Source: an uncultured Sulfitobacter sp. (GTDB taxonomy: Bacteria > Pseudomonadota > Alphaproteobacteria > Rhodobacterales > Rhodobacteraceae). Taken from it: 46,384 nucleotides of DNA. Made by a program: the position numbers and the translations under genes. Below, in pieces: positions 27,237 through 36,021 of this stretch; position 1 is the first letter of the stretch, and each line of letters starts with the position of its first letter. A model generated the notes under the pieces. It had not been told where the DNA came from, ran no database searches, and worked only from the letters and a program-made list of their open reading frames with translations. The stretch covers positions 1-46,384 of the forward strand of contig CALKXT010000008.1 in the NCBI GenBank assembly GCA_938003685.1. The letters are read 5' to 3'.

Positions 27237-27254
27237 GGGCGGAAATTTTCGCCC
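27237..27254. promoter_or_regulatory. Near-perfect palindrome in the tig leader
   Basis: GGGCG (27237-27241) and CGCCC (27250-27254) enclose an AAATTT centre. It lies about 40 nt ahead of the tig start. It could be an operator or an RNA hairpin; there is no T run. Confidence 0.35.
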
Positions 27255-27292
27255 GCGCGCCTGTTCGTGCGGCCTTATCCTATGGAGCACAC

Positions 27293-28624
27293 ATGCTGGT
27301 CAACGAGACACTTAACGAAGGTCTGAAACGCGGTTACGCCATCACGGTAACAGCGGCAGAATTGGAAGCCAAAGTTAATGAAAAGCTGGTCGAGGCACAG
27401 CCAGACGTTGAAATGAAAGGCTTTCGCAAAGGCAAAGTCCCCATGGCATTGCTGAAAAAGCAGTTTGGCCAAAAGGTTATGGGCGAAGCGATGCAAGAAA
27501 GCATTGATGGTGCCATGTCCGAGCATTTTGAAAAATCTGGTGATCGTCCTGCGATGCAGCCAGAGGTCAAAATGACCAACGAAGACTGGAAAGAAGGCGA
27601 CGACGTTCAGGTTGATATGACCTATGAAGCGCTGCCAGAAATTCCTGAAGTCGACATGAGTAAGATCAAGCTGGAAAAATTGGTTGTGAAAGCCGACGAT
27701 TCTGCTGTTGAAGAAGCATTGGCAAACTTGGCCGAAACCGCACAGGATTTTAAAGCCCGCAAGAAGGGTTCGAAAGCCAAAGATGGCGACCAGATCGTTA
27801 TGAACTTTGTTGGTAAAGTTGACGGCGAAGCGTTTGAAGGTGGGTCTGCCGAAGATTATCCACTGGTTCTGGGTTCAAACTCATTCATTCCCGGCTTCGA
27901 AGAGCAGCTTGTTGGCGTAAAAGCCGATGAGGAAAAGGCCGTCACGGTCAATTTCCCAGACGCTTATCAGGCCGAGCATCTTGCGGGCAAAGAGGCGATC
28001 TTTGATTGCACAGTCACAGAAGTGAAAGAACCTGTTGCCGCAGAGATCAACGATGAGTTGGCAACCAAGTTTGGTGCAGAAGACCTTGCTGGTCTCAAAA
28101 CACAGATCGCTGAGCGCCTTGAAGCAGAATACGCCGGTGCATCACGCGCGGTGATGAAGCGCGGTTTGTTGGATGAATTGGACAAACTGGTCAGCTTTGA
28201 ATTGCCGCCGTCTTTGGTAGATGCCGAAGCGGGTCAGATTGCGCATCAGCTGTGGCATGAAGAAAACCCAGAAGTTCAGGGCCACGATCACCCTGAAATC
28301 GAAACCACAGATGAGCATAAAACACTGGCAGAGCGCCGCGTGCGTTTGGGCTTGTTGTTGGCTGAACTGGGTCAGAAAGCCGAAATCGAAGTGTCTGACG
28401 CTGAGATGACGCAAGCGATCATGAACCAAGCGCGCCAGTATCCCGGTCAGGAACGCCAGTTCTTTGAATTCGTACAGCAAAACCAGCAGATGCAGCAGCA
28501 GATGCGTGCGCCGATCTTTGAAGACAAAGTGATCGATCACATTGCTGAAGGTGCGGAAGTAACCGAAAAAGAGATCAGCAAAGACGACCTGCAAAAGGCC
28601 GTTGAGGCGCTTGAAGAAGCGTAA
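27293..28624 (+). CDS. tig: Trigger factor, ribosome-associated chaperone
   Basis: Binds nascent chains at the ribosome exit and has peptidyl-prolyl isomerase activity. The 443-residue product has the ribosome-binding signature GFRKGKVP at 43-50, an FKBP-type PPIase domain at about 155-245 ([31 protein letters not shown]) and a long helical C-terminal domain with a Gln-rich stretch. The ATG at 27293 has GGAG about 6 nt upstream and begins [15 protein letters not shown], as expected; the frame is open to 27209 but that stretch is not conserved-looking. A strong terminator follows. Unlike in E. coli it is not beside clpPX, which lies 23 kb away. Confidence 0.97.
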   Translation: MLVNETLNEGLKRGYAITVTAAELEAKVNEKLVEAQPDVEMKGFRKGKVPMALLKKQFGQKVMGEAMQESIDGAMSEHFEKSGDRPAMQPEVKMTNEDWKEGDDVQVDMTYEALPEIPEVDMSKIKLEKLVVKADDSAVEEALANLAETAQDFKARKKGSKAKDGDQIVMNFVGKVDGEAFEGGSAEDYPLVLGSNSFIPGFEEQLVGVKADEEKAVTVNFPDAYQAEHLAGKEAIFDCTVTEVKEPVAAEINDELATKFGAEDLAGLKTQIAERLEAEYAGASRAVMKRGLLDELDKLVSFELPPSLVDAEAGQIAHQLWHEENPEVQGHDHPEIETTDEHKTLAERRVRLGLLLAELGQKAEIEVSDAEMTQAIMNQARQYPGQERQFFEFVQQNQQMQQQMRAPIFEDKVIDHIAEGAEVTEKEISKDDLQKAVEALEEA

Positions 28625-28650
28625 GCTATCTTAGGAGTTAGATTTTAAGA

Positions 28651-28679
28651 AGGCCGCGCTGATCAGCGCGGCCTTTTTT
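28651..28679 (+). terminator. Intrinsic terminator after tig
   Basis: AGGCCGCGCTGA and TCAGCGCGGCCT form a perfect 24-bp palindrome (28651-28674) followed by six T. It may also act on the convergent cpdB gene, though the T run on that side is weaker. Confidence 0.9.
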
Positions 28680-28688
28680 AGTGTGTGA

Positions 28689-30647
28689 TCACAGCGTGAT
28701 GCGGAACTGTGCGAACCCGTCTGCGCCATCACCTGCTGCTTCCATCACCACACCTTTGACATCATCCACATAGTCCGCAGCCTTTGGTCCGGTGCTGAAC
28801 AATACGGACGCACCACCAAGTGGTGCAAAGCGCCAATTTGCGTCAGCACGCGGGCTGATAGTGCCTTTGTCCACGATATAGCGCACGATCACATCGCGGT
28901 TGGTGTCGGGGCCTTCAAACACGATGGTATCGCCCTTGGCACCGGGGAAATCACCGCCGCCAGAGGCGCGATAGTTGTTGGTGGCAATGATGAATTCGGC
29001 ATTTGGATCGATCGGTTCACCGTTAAAGTTTAGGTTCACAATTCGGTTTGCGCCCTCGTTCAACAAAACACCCTTGGGATCGAACTTTGATGGTTGGCTG
29101 AGGTCAATCTGATAGGTTACCCCGTCCATCACATCAAAATTATAGCTGGGGAAACTGTCGTTCAGCAGCGGTTGATCCGCGACATCCGGTTGCACCTGAT
29201 TGAACATGCCCGCAGAGCGTTCCAGCCAGTCCTTGACCTGCGCCCCTGTAACACGGACCGCGCGCACTGTGTTGGGATAGAGGTAGAGGTCGCTGACATT
29301 TTTGATTGCTACGTCACCCTTTGGCACGTCCGTATAATATTCCGGCCCGCCACGACCGCCTGCCTTGAACGGGGCGGCGGCGGATAGGATCGGTAGGCCC
29401 TCGTGTTCCGTGCCTTTCATCATCTGGGTGATGTACCAAATCTGCGCGTTTGAGACGACTTGGACAGAGGGGTCATCAGCGACCAATGCGAAATAGCTGT
29501 GCAGGTTGGCGTCGGTTTTGCCCACAGCGCGGCGGACATAGGCAAGGGTTTCGTCGTGTTCTTGCTGAACAGAGGCCAAAACCGCAGGGACGCTATCGAC
29601 CAATGCAGTGACGCTGCGGTCCTCGTTGCGTTTCGAAATGGGGCGTGCCTCAGCAGCGTGTGACGCGATACGCCATGTGCCGCCGTCGCGTTCGAGCATC
29701 AGGTCAATCAGGCCCATGTGGCTGCCCCAGAACCCGCCCATGGTGGCAGGTTTGCCGTGGATTGTACCCGCTTCTGCGTCAACGCCCGCGTAATCGGCAT
29801 AGGTGCCAGAGGGGAACACAAGGTGGCTGTGCCCCGTCAGGATCGCGTCGATCCCGTCGACGGCGGCCAAGGGAACAGAGGCGTTTTCCATCATGTCGGT
29901 TTCGTCGGCGGCCCCGATACCAGAGTGGGACAGGGCGATGATGATGTCAGCCCCGGCTTCTTTCATCTGGGGCACATAGGCGCGGGCGGCTTGTAGGATG
30001 TCACGGGTTTGTACCTTGCCTTCCAGATGGCGGCGGTCCCAGTTCATGATCTGTGGCGGAACAAAACCGATCAAGCCGATTTTGATGGGGTGGCTTTCGC
30101 CAGCACCATCCGTCACCGTATGGTCAAGCATAACGTAAGGTTTCAGCAGCGTTGTGTCCTTGGTCGGATCGCTGCCCATCTCTTTGACCACATTGGCACT
30201 GACCACTGGGAACGCTGCCCCGGCGAGTGATTTCATCAAGAAATCAAGGCCATAGTTGAATTCGTGATTGCCCAAGGTTGATGCATTAAAGCCCAGCGTG
30301 TTCATTGCGGCGATGACCGGGTGCATGTCGCCTTCCTTCATCCCGCGCTCATAGGCGATGTAGTCGCCCATCGGGTTGCCTTGCAGGAAGTCACCATTGT
30401 CGAGCAGCAGCGCATTAGTGGCCTCGGCGCGGATGTTTTGGATGATGGCGGCGGTGCGCGCCAATCCTATCGTGTCACGCGGTTTGTCGGCGTAATAGTC
30501 GTAAGGAAACACATGCACATGTAGGTCGGTTGTTTCCATGATCCGCAGGTGCGCCTGATTGGCGGCAGCGTGCAAGGAAAACGGATGCAGGGCCAACAGC
30601 CCGGCAGAGCCTGCAAGGAAATGGCGACGGTTCAGGCGAAGGGTCAT
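28689..30647 (-). CDS. cpdB: 2',3'-cyclic-nucleotide 2'-phosphodiesterase/3'-nucleotidase, Tat-exported
   Basis: Periplasmic enzyme that converts 2',3'-cyclic nucleotides and 3'-nucleotides to nucleosides, recovering phosphate. The 652-residue product has a twin-arginine signal (RRHFLAG at 7-13), metal ligands D41/H43 (TTDLHVH), D83-NGD, GNHEF at 126-130 and GHSH further on, and a C-terminal nucleotidase domain with SYNFDVMDGVTYQIDLS and FIIATNNYRASGGGDFPG. DLHVHVFPYDYY is the CpdB-type variant of the first motif. AAGGA lies about 8 nt before the ATG at 30647. Confidence 0.93.
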   Translation of the reverse strand: MTLRLNRRHFLAGSAGLLALHPFSLHAAANQAHLRIMETTDLHVHVFPYDYYADKPRDTIGLARTAAIIQNIRAEATNALLLDNGDFLQGNPMGDYIAYERGMKEGDMHPVIAAMNTLGFNASTLGNHEFNYGLDFLMKSLAGAAFPVVSANVVKEMGSDPTKDTTLLKPYVMLDHTVTDGAGESHPIKIGLIGFVPPQIMNWDRRHLEGKVQTRDILQAARAYVPQMKEAGADIIIALSHSGIGAADETDMMENASVPLAAVDGIDAILTGHSHLVFPSGTYADYAGVDAEAGTIHGKPATMGGFWGSHMGLIDLMLERDGGTWRIASHAAEARPISKRNEDRSVTALVDSVPAVLASVQQEHDETLAYVRRAVGKTDANLHSYFALVADDPSVQVVSNAQIWYITQMMKGTEHEGLPILSAAAPFKAGGRGGPEYYTDVPKGDVAIKNVSDLYLYPNTVRAVRVTGAQVKDWLERSAGMFNQVQPDVADQPLLNDSFPSYNFDVMDGVTYQIDLSQPSKFDPKGVLLNEGANRIVNLNFNGEPIDPNAEFIIATNNYRASGGGDFPGAKGDTIVFEGPDTNRDVIVRYIVDKGTISPRADANWRFAPLGGASVLFSTGPKAADYVDDVKGVVMEAAGDGADGFAQFRITL

Positions 30648-30721
30648 GGCAGCAATCCTTATCTATGATGGTTCATCGATATGGTGTGCCTGTGATGGCT
30701 TTATGACAAGGTTAAAGTTTT

Positions 30722-31198
30722 TTAACCCGGGCGCAGGCCAGTTTCCACCAGCATGCCACGGCGTTTGGCCTCGTAATAATAGCCGCGTGAATACCATTTC
30801 ACGGCGGTGTCGTGGCTGCCATCTGACAAGAGCCAAGCACCGCGCAGGTATTTTACAGCGTATTTCAGGTTGGTGTCGGCATCGAGAAGATCAGATGGTT
30901 TTCCTTGAAACCCCATGCCGCGCGCGGTGGCGGGCAGGATTTGCAGTAGGCCGTAATAGGGGCCGCTCCTTGCCCAAGGGCGGTGTGTACTTTCGCGGAT
31001 CGCAAGGCGATGCACCAGCGGGCGCGGGACGTCGTAAAAGTCTGCCCATTTGTTGATCTGCTGGCGTAGTTCCGGGGTTTCATTTGGATAAAGTGGTGGC
31101 CCGGCGGGAGCAGGGGCCACTTTGGGGCTGCTGCTACACGCGCTAAGGGCAGTGGCGCAGAGAAACGTCAGAAACGCGCGGCGGGTGTGATGGGGCAT
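30722..31198 (-). CDS. Lytic transglycosylase lipoprotein (SLT domain)
   Basis: A 158-residue peptidoglycan-cleaving enzyme. The N terminus is a lipoprotein signal with lipobox LSAC (C21), so it should be membrane-anchored. The SLT domain has the catalytic E69 (IRESTHRPWARSGPYYGLLQILPATARGMG), then LLDADTNLKYAVKYLRGAW and a C-terminal KWYSRGYYYEAKR. A Pro/Ala-rich spacer at about 25-38 separates lipid anchor and domain. It is a short, single-domain member that lies 74 nt ahead of cpdB in the same direction. Confidence 0.9.
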   Translation of the reverse strand: MPHHTRRAFLTFLCATALSACSSSPKVAPAPAGPPLYPNETPELRQQINKWADFYDVPRPLVHRLAIRESTHRPWARSGPYYGLLQILPATARGMGFQGKPSDLLDADTNLKYAVKYLRGAWLLSDGSHDTAVKWYSRGYYYEAKRRGMLVETGLRPG

Positions 31199-31360
31199 GA
31201 TTAATCTATAACCTATTTAACTGCTGTTTCATTGCTGAATGAAGCGATTCCGGCAAGTGGAGACTGGCCCAATGCGCGAATAGTCGCGTGAAGTTAAGCG
31301 AGGAGTTGCCAATTTTGTGGTGGGGAGGCGCTAATGGGGGGAAGGGAAAACCGGAATTAA

Positions 31361-31374
31361 GGTTTCAACCAGTT
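31361..31374 (+). repeat. 14-bp direct repeat, copy 1
   Basis: GGTTTCAACCAGTT, identical to the copy at 31529-31542, 168 nt away. Confidence 0.8.
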
Positions 31375-31528
31375 GCACCTGAGATCAGCAGGTATGTCAC
31401 ATAATCTAAGCGCGAATATTCTCAGCGAACAAACGCTGACTTCTCAAGCGATTACAGGCATTTTCTAGCTGCTTTCGCAGCGCAATTTTGCTTGTGGTTG
31501 CGCGCTTGTTCGTCGGCGCGCTTAGTCC

Positions 31529-31542
31529 GGTTTCAACCAGTT
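31529..31542 (+). repeat. 14-bp direct repeat, copy 2
   Basis: GGTTTCAACCAGTT, 20 nt before the CAP-RTX start codon, so its right end touches the ribosome-binding region. Confidence 0.8.
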
Positions 31543-31561
31543 TGAAATGAAAGGACGGCCA

Positions 31562-32683
31562 ATGTCACTCGCAAACACATTTGAACGCCAGATGCTTGAT
31601 CTGATCAATCAGGAAAGGGAAAACGTGGGGCTAAACGCACTGCGTTTGAACATCCTGCTGAACGATTCCAGCGAAGACCACAGCCAGTGGATGTTGGATA
31701 CGGATCGCTTCTCTCATACAGGGGTCAACGGTTCTTCAGCCGGTGACCGGATGCAAGGTGCAGACTATCCTTTTGAGGGCAATTGGTCTTGGGGTGAGAA
31801 CATTGCCTGGCAATCAGAGCGTGGGCCCGTAGGGATATCAGATGATGTCGCGCAGCTGCACCAGAGTTTGATGGACAGCCCCGGGCACAGGGCCAATATC
31901 CTAAACGCCAACTTCACTCAGATCGGTATCGGTATCGAACAGGGTGATATGAGAGGGTATGACGCTGTTGTTGTCACGCAAAATTTCGCGTGGACAGACG
32001 GTGATACCTCCACCACAGTTGAAACCGACACCTCACCGACCCCCACGCCTGATCACGTTGTGTTGGTTGGAACGAATGGTAACGACACTTTGACTGGGGG
32101 TAACGGAAACGACACGATTTCTGGGAATGCAGGTTTTGACAGGCTTATAGGAAGTGATGGCAATGACAGTCTGAATGGTGGGTCATATGCCGATAATCTA
32201 TTTGGTGGCAAAGGTGATGATACGATGACGGGCGGAGCAGGCTTTGACCGTCTCTTTGGCGGGGAGGGGAATGATATTGGGTTCGGCGGTGCGCAGAACG
32301 ACGCGCTGTTTGGTGAGAGTGGCAATGATAGGCTTGATGGTCAGAGTGGCAATGATCGTCTGTATGGCGGCGCGGGTTTTGACACGCTTGAGGGCGGCGG
32401 CGGCAACGACCTGCATTTTGGCAACTTCAACGCGGACACTTTCGTTTTTGTTGATATCGCCGGAGGCTTTGGGCACGATACAATCTCTGACTTTGCTGCA
32501 ACGAATGTTTACGAAAAAATTGATTTAAGCGGTGTCAATTCAATCGTTAACTTCACTGATTTGTCGAATAACCATTTGAGACAAGTTGGGGCTGATGTGC
32601 GCATCGATGCGGGCGGTGGCAATACAATCACGCTACTTGATGTCAATCAGAGCGACCTCGACACTACCGATTTTATTTTTTGA
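31562..32683 (+). CDS. Secreted CAP-domain protein with RTX calcium-binding repeats
   Basis: A 373-residue protein. Residues about 8-140 are a CAP/SCP domain (LINQERENVGLNALRLN, H40, H52, WGENIAW with E79, SPGHRANILN with H109). A Thr/Pro linker at about 140-157 is followed by RTX nonapeptide repeats at about 160-290 (GGxGxDxLx type, for example NGNDTLTGG and GNDRLYGGAGFD). The C-terminal region, ending in DLDTTDFIF, resembles type I secretion signals. There is no N-terminal signal peptide, as expected for that route. AAAGGA precedes the ATG at 31562. No type I secretion genes are in the window, so export must use a system encoded elsewhere. Confidence 0.9.
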   Translation: MSLANTFERQMLDLINQERENVGLNALRLNILLNDSSEDHSQWMLDTDRFSHTGVNGSSAGDRMQGADYPFEGNWSWGENIAWQSERGPVGISDDVAQLHQSLMDSPGHRANILNANFTQIGIGIEQGDMRGYDAVVVTQNFAWTDGDTSTTVETDTSPTPTPDHVVLVGTNGNDTLTGGNGNDTISGNAGFDRLIGSDGNDSLNGGSYADNLFGGKGDDTMTGGAGFDRLFGGEGNDIGFGGAQNDALFGESGNDRLDGQSGNDRLYGGAGFDTLEGGGGNDLHFGNFNADTFVFVDIAGGFGHDTISDFAATNVYEKIDLSGVNSIVNFTDLSNNHLRQVGADVRIDAGGGNTITLLDVNQSDLDTTDFIF

Positions 32684-32841
32684 TTTCGGAGTGCGGTGTG
32701 GAATGAGCTTTGCATGAACTGCTCCTTAGGTACGCGTCTGATGTCGCCACGCGCAGAGTCAAAAGCGGACATTGCTGCAGATATAACGAACTGTCCTTCT
32801 GCCCGAACAGCAGGCATGATCATTCCCGACGCTTCCAATAG

Positions 32842-32872
32842 AAAACGCCGCGCAAACCCTGCGCGGCGTTTT
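32842..32872. terminator. Terminator of the rpsF-rpsR-rplI operon
   Basis: AAAACGCCGCGC (32842-32853) and GCGCGGCGTTTT (32861-32872) form a perfect 12-bp stem with a 7-nt loop. It lies 27 nt beyond the rplI stop and has A/T tails for both directions. Confidence 0.85.
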
Positions 32873-32898
32873 GATCTTATCAGAATGTACTCAGACGA

Positions 32899-33531
32899 TC
32901 AGGCTTTCGCCGCATCATCCTCTGCGTCGTCGGCAGGTGCCGCTGGCGCGCCATCCAGATCATCATCATCAGATGCGGCAGAGCCAAGATCATCAAACAA
33001 TTCAGCGATCTCGAATTCTGCTTCGGCTTCTTCTTCTGCGGCCAGTTCCTGAATGGATTTACCGGATGCCTGAAGTTCGGCCTCTTCAGGGGAACGTGCA
33101 ACGTTCAACTGAATGGTGGCGTCTACTTCGGGGTGCAGAACAACCTGTACGTCGTGCAGGCCCAACTCTTTGATTGGTGCCGTCAGAACAACCTGTTTGC
33201 GGTCTACTGTGAAACCGTCTGCGGTTGCCGCATCAGCTGCGTCACGTGTGGTGACAGAGCCGTAAAGCGCGCCTGCATCAGAAGCAGAGCGAATCACGAT
33301 GAACTGCTGACCGTTCAGCTTGTCCGCCATGGCTTCGGCTTCTTTTTTGCTTTCGAGGTTTTGTGCTTCAAGCTGTGACTTGCGGCCCTCAAATGCTTCG
33401 ATGTTGGCTTTGGATGCTGACAATGCCTTGCCCTGTGGCAAGAGATAGTTGCGTGCATAGCCCGGCTTTACGTCAACGACGTCGCCCATTTGGCCCAATT
33501 TGGCCACTCGTTCCAGAAGGATTACGTGCAT
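32899..33531 (-). CDS. rplI: 50S ribosomal protein L9 with long acidic C-terminal extension
   Basis: Ribosomal protein L9 binds 23S rRNA and projects from the L1 side of the large subunit. The N-terminal domain ([36 protein letters not shown]) and the C-terminal domain (to about residue 150) are normal. An extension to residue 210 follows, compared with about 150 in E. coli; it is acidic with DDDD and EEEAEAE runs and an Ala/Pro-rich end. AAGGAG lies about 8 nt before the ATG at 33531. Last gene of the rpsF-rpsR-rplI operon, 12 nt after rpsR. Confidence 0.97.
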   Translation of the reverse strand: MHVILLERVAKLGQMGDVVDVKPGYARNYLLPQGKALSASKANIEAFEGRKSQLEAQNLESKKEAEAMADKLNGQQFIVIRSASDAGALYGSVTTRDAADAATADGFTVDRKQVVLTAPIKELGLHDVQVVLHPEVDATIQLNVARSPEEAELQASGKSIQELAAEEEAEAEFEIAELFDDLGSAASDDDDLDGAPAAPADDAEDDAAKA

Positions 33532-33543
33532 GTGCTTTGCTCC

Positions 33544-33771
33544 TTATTTCACGGCGTAGGGCAGCAAGGCGAGGAAGCGGGCGCGTTTGATGGCACGGGC
33601 CAATTCACGCTGCTTTTTCGCAGACACTGCGGTGATACGGGAAGGCACGATTTTGCCACGCTCAGAGATGTAGCGTTGCAGAAGACGTGTGTCTTTGTAG
33701 TCGATGGCCGGTGCGTTGTCGCCTGAGAAGGGGCAGACTTTGCGACGGCGGAAAAATGGTTTTGCAGCCAT
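33544..33771 (-). CDS. rpsR: 30S ribosomal protein S18
   Basis: Small-subunit protein that pairs with S6 on the platform. The 75-residue product has the S18 core ([63 protein letters not shown] split across the protein) and a conserved Cys near the N terminus. AAGGA lies 9 nt before the ATG. Middle gene of the operon. Confidence 0.98.
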   Translation of the reverse strand: MAAKPFFRRRKVCPFSGDNAPAIDYKDTRLLQRYISERGKIVPSRITAVSAKKQRELARAIKRARFLALLPYAVK

Positions 33772-33800
33772 GGTTTATGTCCTTTTTATCAAGCTGATGA

Positions 33801-34163
33801 TCAACGGCGCTCGCGGCGTTCACCGCGGTCTGGACGCTCGTCACGCTTTTGCATTTGAACGGATGGCAGTTCTTTGTGCGCATCAACTTTGATGGTCAGA
33901 ACACGCATCACATCGTCATGCAGGCGCATCAAGCGTTCCATTTCCTGAACGGCAGCAGCAGGTGCATCCGAACGCAGGAAGGCATAGTGGCCCTTGCGGT
34001 TTTTGTTGATTTTGTAAGCCATCGTTTTGATGCCCCAGTACTCGCTATCAACGAGTTTGCCTTCGTTGTCGGCAAGGACGGTACCAAAATGTTCGATAAG
34101 GCCTTCAGCTTGCGTGTTGGACAAATCCTGACGCGCAATCATGACATGCTCATATAGTGGCAT
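33801..34163 (-). CDS. rpsF: 30S ribosomal protein S6
   Basis: Small-subunit protein that binds 16S rRNA with S18. The 120-residue product begins MPLYEHVMIARQDLS and carries the LVDSEYWGIKTMAYKINKNRKGHYAFL core. The C-terminal tail is short and highly charged with alternating Arg/Glu/Asp (RDERPDRGERRERR). AGGAG lies 6 nt before the ATG. First gene of rpsF-rpsR-rplI. Confidence 0.98.
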   Translation of the reverse strand: MPLYEHVMIARQDLSNTQAEGLIEHFGTVLADNEGKLVDSEYWGIKTMAYKINKNRKGHYAFLRSDAPAAAVQEMERLMRLHDDVMRVLTIKVDAHKELPSVQMQKRDERPDRGERRERR

Positions 34164-34268
34164 GTGCTCTCCTATTTATATCAAGGCGCATTTCATAGGC
34201 AGGGCTTAATCCTTTGCGGCCCCACCACGAGAGTCTGCGCGGTTCAATCACTTTGCAAAGGAATGGCT

Positions 34269-34296
34269 CATATACACGGTATGTGCGCCCGCGCAA
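34269..34296 (-). promoter_or_regulatory. Candidate promoter of rpsF operon
   Basis: On the minus strand TTGCGC (34291-34296), a 16-nt spacer and TATATG (34269-34274) lie about 105 nt before rpsF. Found by eye. Confidence 0.4.
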
Positions 34297-34318
34297 GACC
34301 GCGCAGGCGCTATTTGTG

Positions 34319-35779
34319 TTAGGCTGTTGAGCGCGCGGTTGATTTGAACAGACCCATGCGCAGGTTTTGTCGACGTGAGATGTGGATGAGAACCGCAAGC
34401 GTTAGCCCGAGTGTGAGTATTTCTGCCAGCGGTCCTGCCAGCCAAATGCCGATCTCGCCGATGAGTTTGGGCATCAGGAACGTCAGCGGCAGTGCAAACA
34501 GATAGGGTTTGCTGAGCCCAAGAAGAGCGGCTTTTGATGCATCACCAATTGCCTGAAAATATGTCGTAATTACGATAAGCGGGCCAGCGAGCCATAACAT
34601 CGACGACGTTATCGGCAGGATACGAGCAAGTTCTGCAATGACCTGCGGCTGATCGACAAACATTCGCCCAATGGACGGGGCGTAAAAGGTGAGAGCAATC
34701 TGCGAAGCAGCACAATAGAGCGTTGCGACCAACAACCCCATACGCAGGCTTGCATCTGAACGTGCCCATGCTTGCGCGCCGTAATTGTTGCCGATGATGG
34801 ATTGCAGCGCATGGGTCAGCCCAAGCAATGGAAGGAACACAAAAGTGAGAACGCGGGTGACTATGCCATATGCCGAAATGGTGGTTTCATAGTTTGCCGC
34901 TCCCACCCATTGCAGCGCCAGCAGGATAGCTGTTGATCCAAGCGCGATACCAATGAAATTCAGGCTTTGCGGGGCCCCAAGGGCAAGGATGCGACCCCAG
35001 CGTGCCCACAGGGGGTGGCACCATAGTGCGCTTGGATGCAATACAGTGCGTCTGCTGAACCTGAACGTGATGATGATGACAAAGGCCAAAAGTTGCGCGC
35101 ACAGGGTGCCATAGGCAGACCCCGCCACTCCCATATCAAGCACCGCAATCAGCAGATAGTTAAAGCCGATGTTGCTGAGTGACACCAAAAGGCTCATCGC
35201 GGCCATGAACCCGACGCGGCCTTCGTTGCGCAAGGCATCGGAATTGACCGACAGCACAAAGGCCAAAGGGGCCGCCATGCAGGTGATGGCGAGATAGGTC
35301 TGGCCCATCTGTGCCATTGGTGCGGATCCATCCGCCAGAAACAGCGTGATGGCGCGTCCGAATAGGACGTAGCAAAGGATCAGCAACCCCGCGACCGTCA
35401 GAGCCAACCCATGCGCGCCCGCAAAGACAGCGCGTGCAGAATTCAGATCAGAAGCCCCCAAGGACCGTGCAAGGATGCTCGACATGCCGTTAGAGACCAG
35501 CGTCGCCAAGGCCACGATCAACATATAGATCGGAAACATTAGCGTCACGGCCCCCAAGGCGTCAGCCCCGACATAACGGCCAAGGAAGATGGCATCCACG
35601 ACTGTGAGCAGACCATTCATGCCCATCACAAAGACAATCGGGAGGGCGGTTTTCACAAAAATTGGGCCAAGCGGGCCGTGGGTAAATGGATTTTCAGTAG
35701 AAATAGACAATTGGATCACCTCATCGCTCGGTTCTGCATGTGAGGAGGGGGCTCGCTTTACCGACCGCGCAGAACGCAT
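34319..35779 (-). CDS. MATE-family multidrug/Na+ antiporter
   Basis: Cation-coupled exporter with about 12 membrane helices in two pseudo-repeats. The N-terminal half contains ALPIVFVMGMNGLLTVVDAIFLGRYVGADALGAVTLMFPI, the second half SAYGIVTRVLTFVFLPLLGLTHALQSIIGNNYGA, both typical of MATE/NorM proteins. The reading frame from the ATG at 35779 gives 486 residues, but its first 23 are hydrophilic and have no ribosome site. A TTG at 35710 with GAGGTG about 6 nt upstream would give 463 residues beginning just before TENPFTHGPLG, and may be the true start. It is divergent from a membrane protein gene. The substrate is unknown. Confidence 0.9.
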   Translation of the reverse strand: MRSARSVKRAPSSHAEPSDEVIQLSISTENPFTHGPLGPIFVKTALPIVFVMGMNGLLTVVDAIFLGRYVGADALGAVTLMFPIYMLIVALATLVSNGMSSILARSLGASDLNSARAVFAGAHGLALTVAGLLILCYVLFGRAITLFLADGSAPMAQMGQTYLAITCMAAPLAFVLSVNSDALRNEGRVGFMAAMSLLVSLSNIGFNYLLIAVLDMGVAGSAYGTLCAQLLAFVIIITFRFSRRTVLHPSALWCHPLWARWGRILALGAPQSLNFIGIALGSTAILLALQWVGAANYETTISAYGIVTRVLTFVFLPLLGLTHALQSIIGNNYGAQAWARSDASLRMGLLVATLYCAASQIALTFYAPSIGRMFVDQPQVIAELARILPITSSMLWLAGPLIVITTYFQAIGDASKAALLGLSKPYLFALPLTFLMPKLIGEIGIWLAGPLAEILTLGLTLAVLIHISRRQNLRMGLFKSTARSTA

Positions 35780-35812
35780 CAGAGATTTGGGATCACTGTC
35801 AGCACTTTACCA

Positions 35813-35824
35813 TGACATATGTCA
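35813..35824. promoter_or_regulatory. Perfect 12-bp palindrome upstream of the MATE gene
   Basis: TGACATATGTCA is a perfect palindrome between the MATE gene and its divergent neighbour. It looks like an operator for a dimeric repressor; no regulator gene is adjacent. Confidence 0.5.
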
Positions 35825-35847
35825 GCGAGCGGCAGGTGGCTGTACCT

Positions 35848-35864
35848 ACCGTTCTAGTAACGGT
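35848..35864. promoter_or_regulatory. Second inverted repeat upstream of the MATE gene
   Basis: ACCGTT and AACGGT flank a 5-nt centre (17 bp in total), 23 bp from the TGACATATGTCA palindrome. TetR-type operators often look like this; function inferred. Confidence 0.5.
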
Positions 35865-36021
35865 GCCTGTTTGAGCGCGCAATGGTGAATGAGGCCCCGT
35901 GCCGCAATCTTTCACGACATGGCCGCGAGGTTGCCCCGGGTCTGCCCCTTTTTGGTCTTTTTGTTAAATCAAACATTAACCAACAAAATAAAAATCAAAG
36001 ACTGACCGAGGGACCAAGACA

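Larger units (their letters stand above)
31199..31561. other. 363-nt gap with direct repeats and hairpins before the CAP-RTX gene
   Basis: No gene is supported. A 14-bp direct repeat GGTTTCAACCAGTT occurs at 31361-31374 and 31529-31542; the second copy lies just ahead of the CAP-RTX ribosome site. Between them are two hairpins: TCAGCG/CGCTGA (31422-31439, 6-nt loop) and GCTGC/GCAGC (31468-31481, 4-nt loop) followed after 3 nt by TTTT. These may be control elements or a small RNA. Confidence 0.45.

Noticed and set aside
31199-31561. tRNA or other structured RNA gene in the gap
   Set aside because: No cloverleaf arms or T-loop motif were found on either strand; only short hairpins and the direct repeat are supported.
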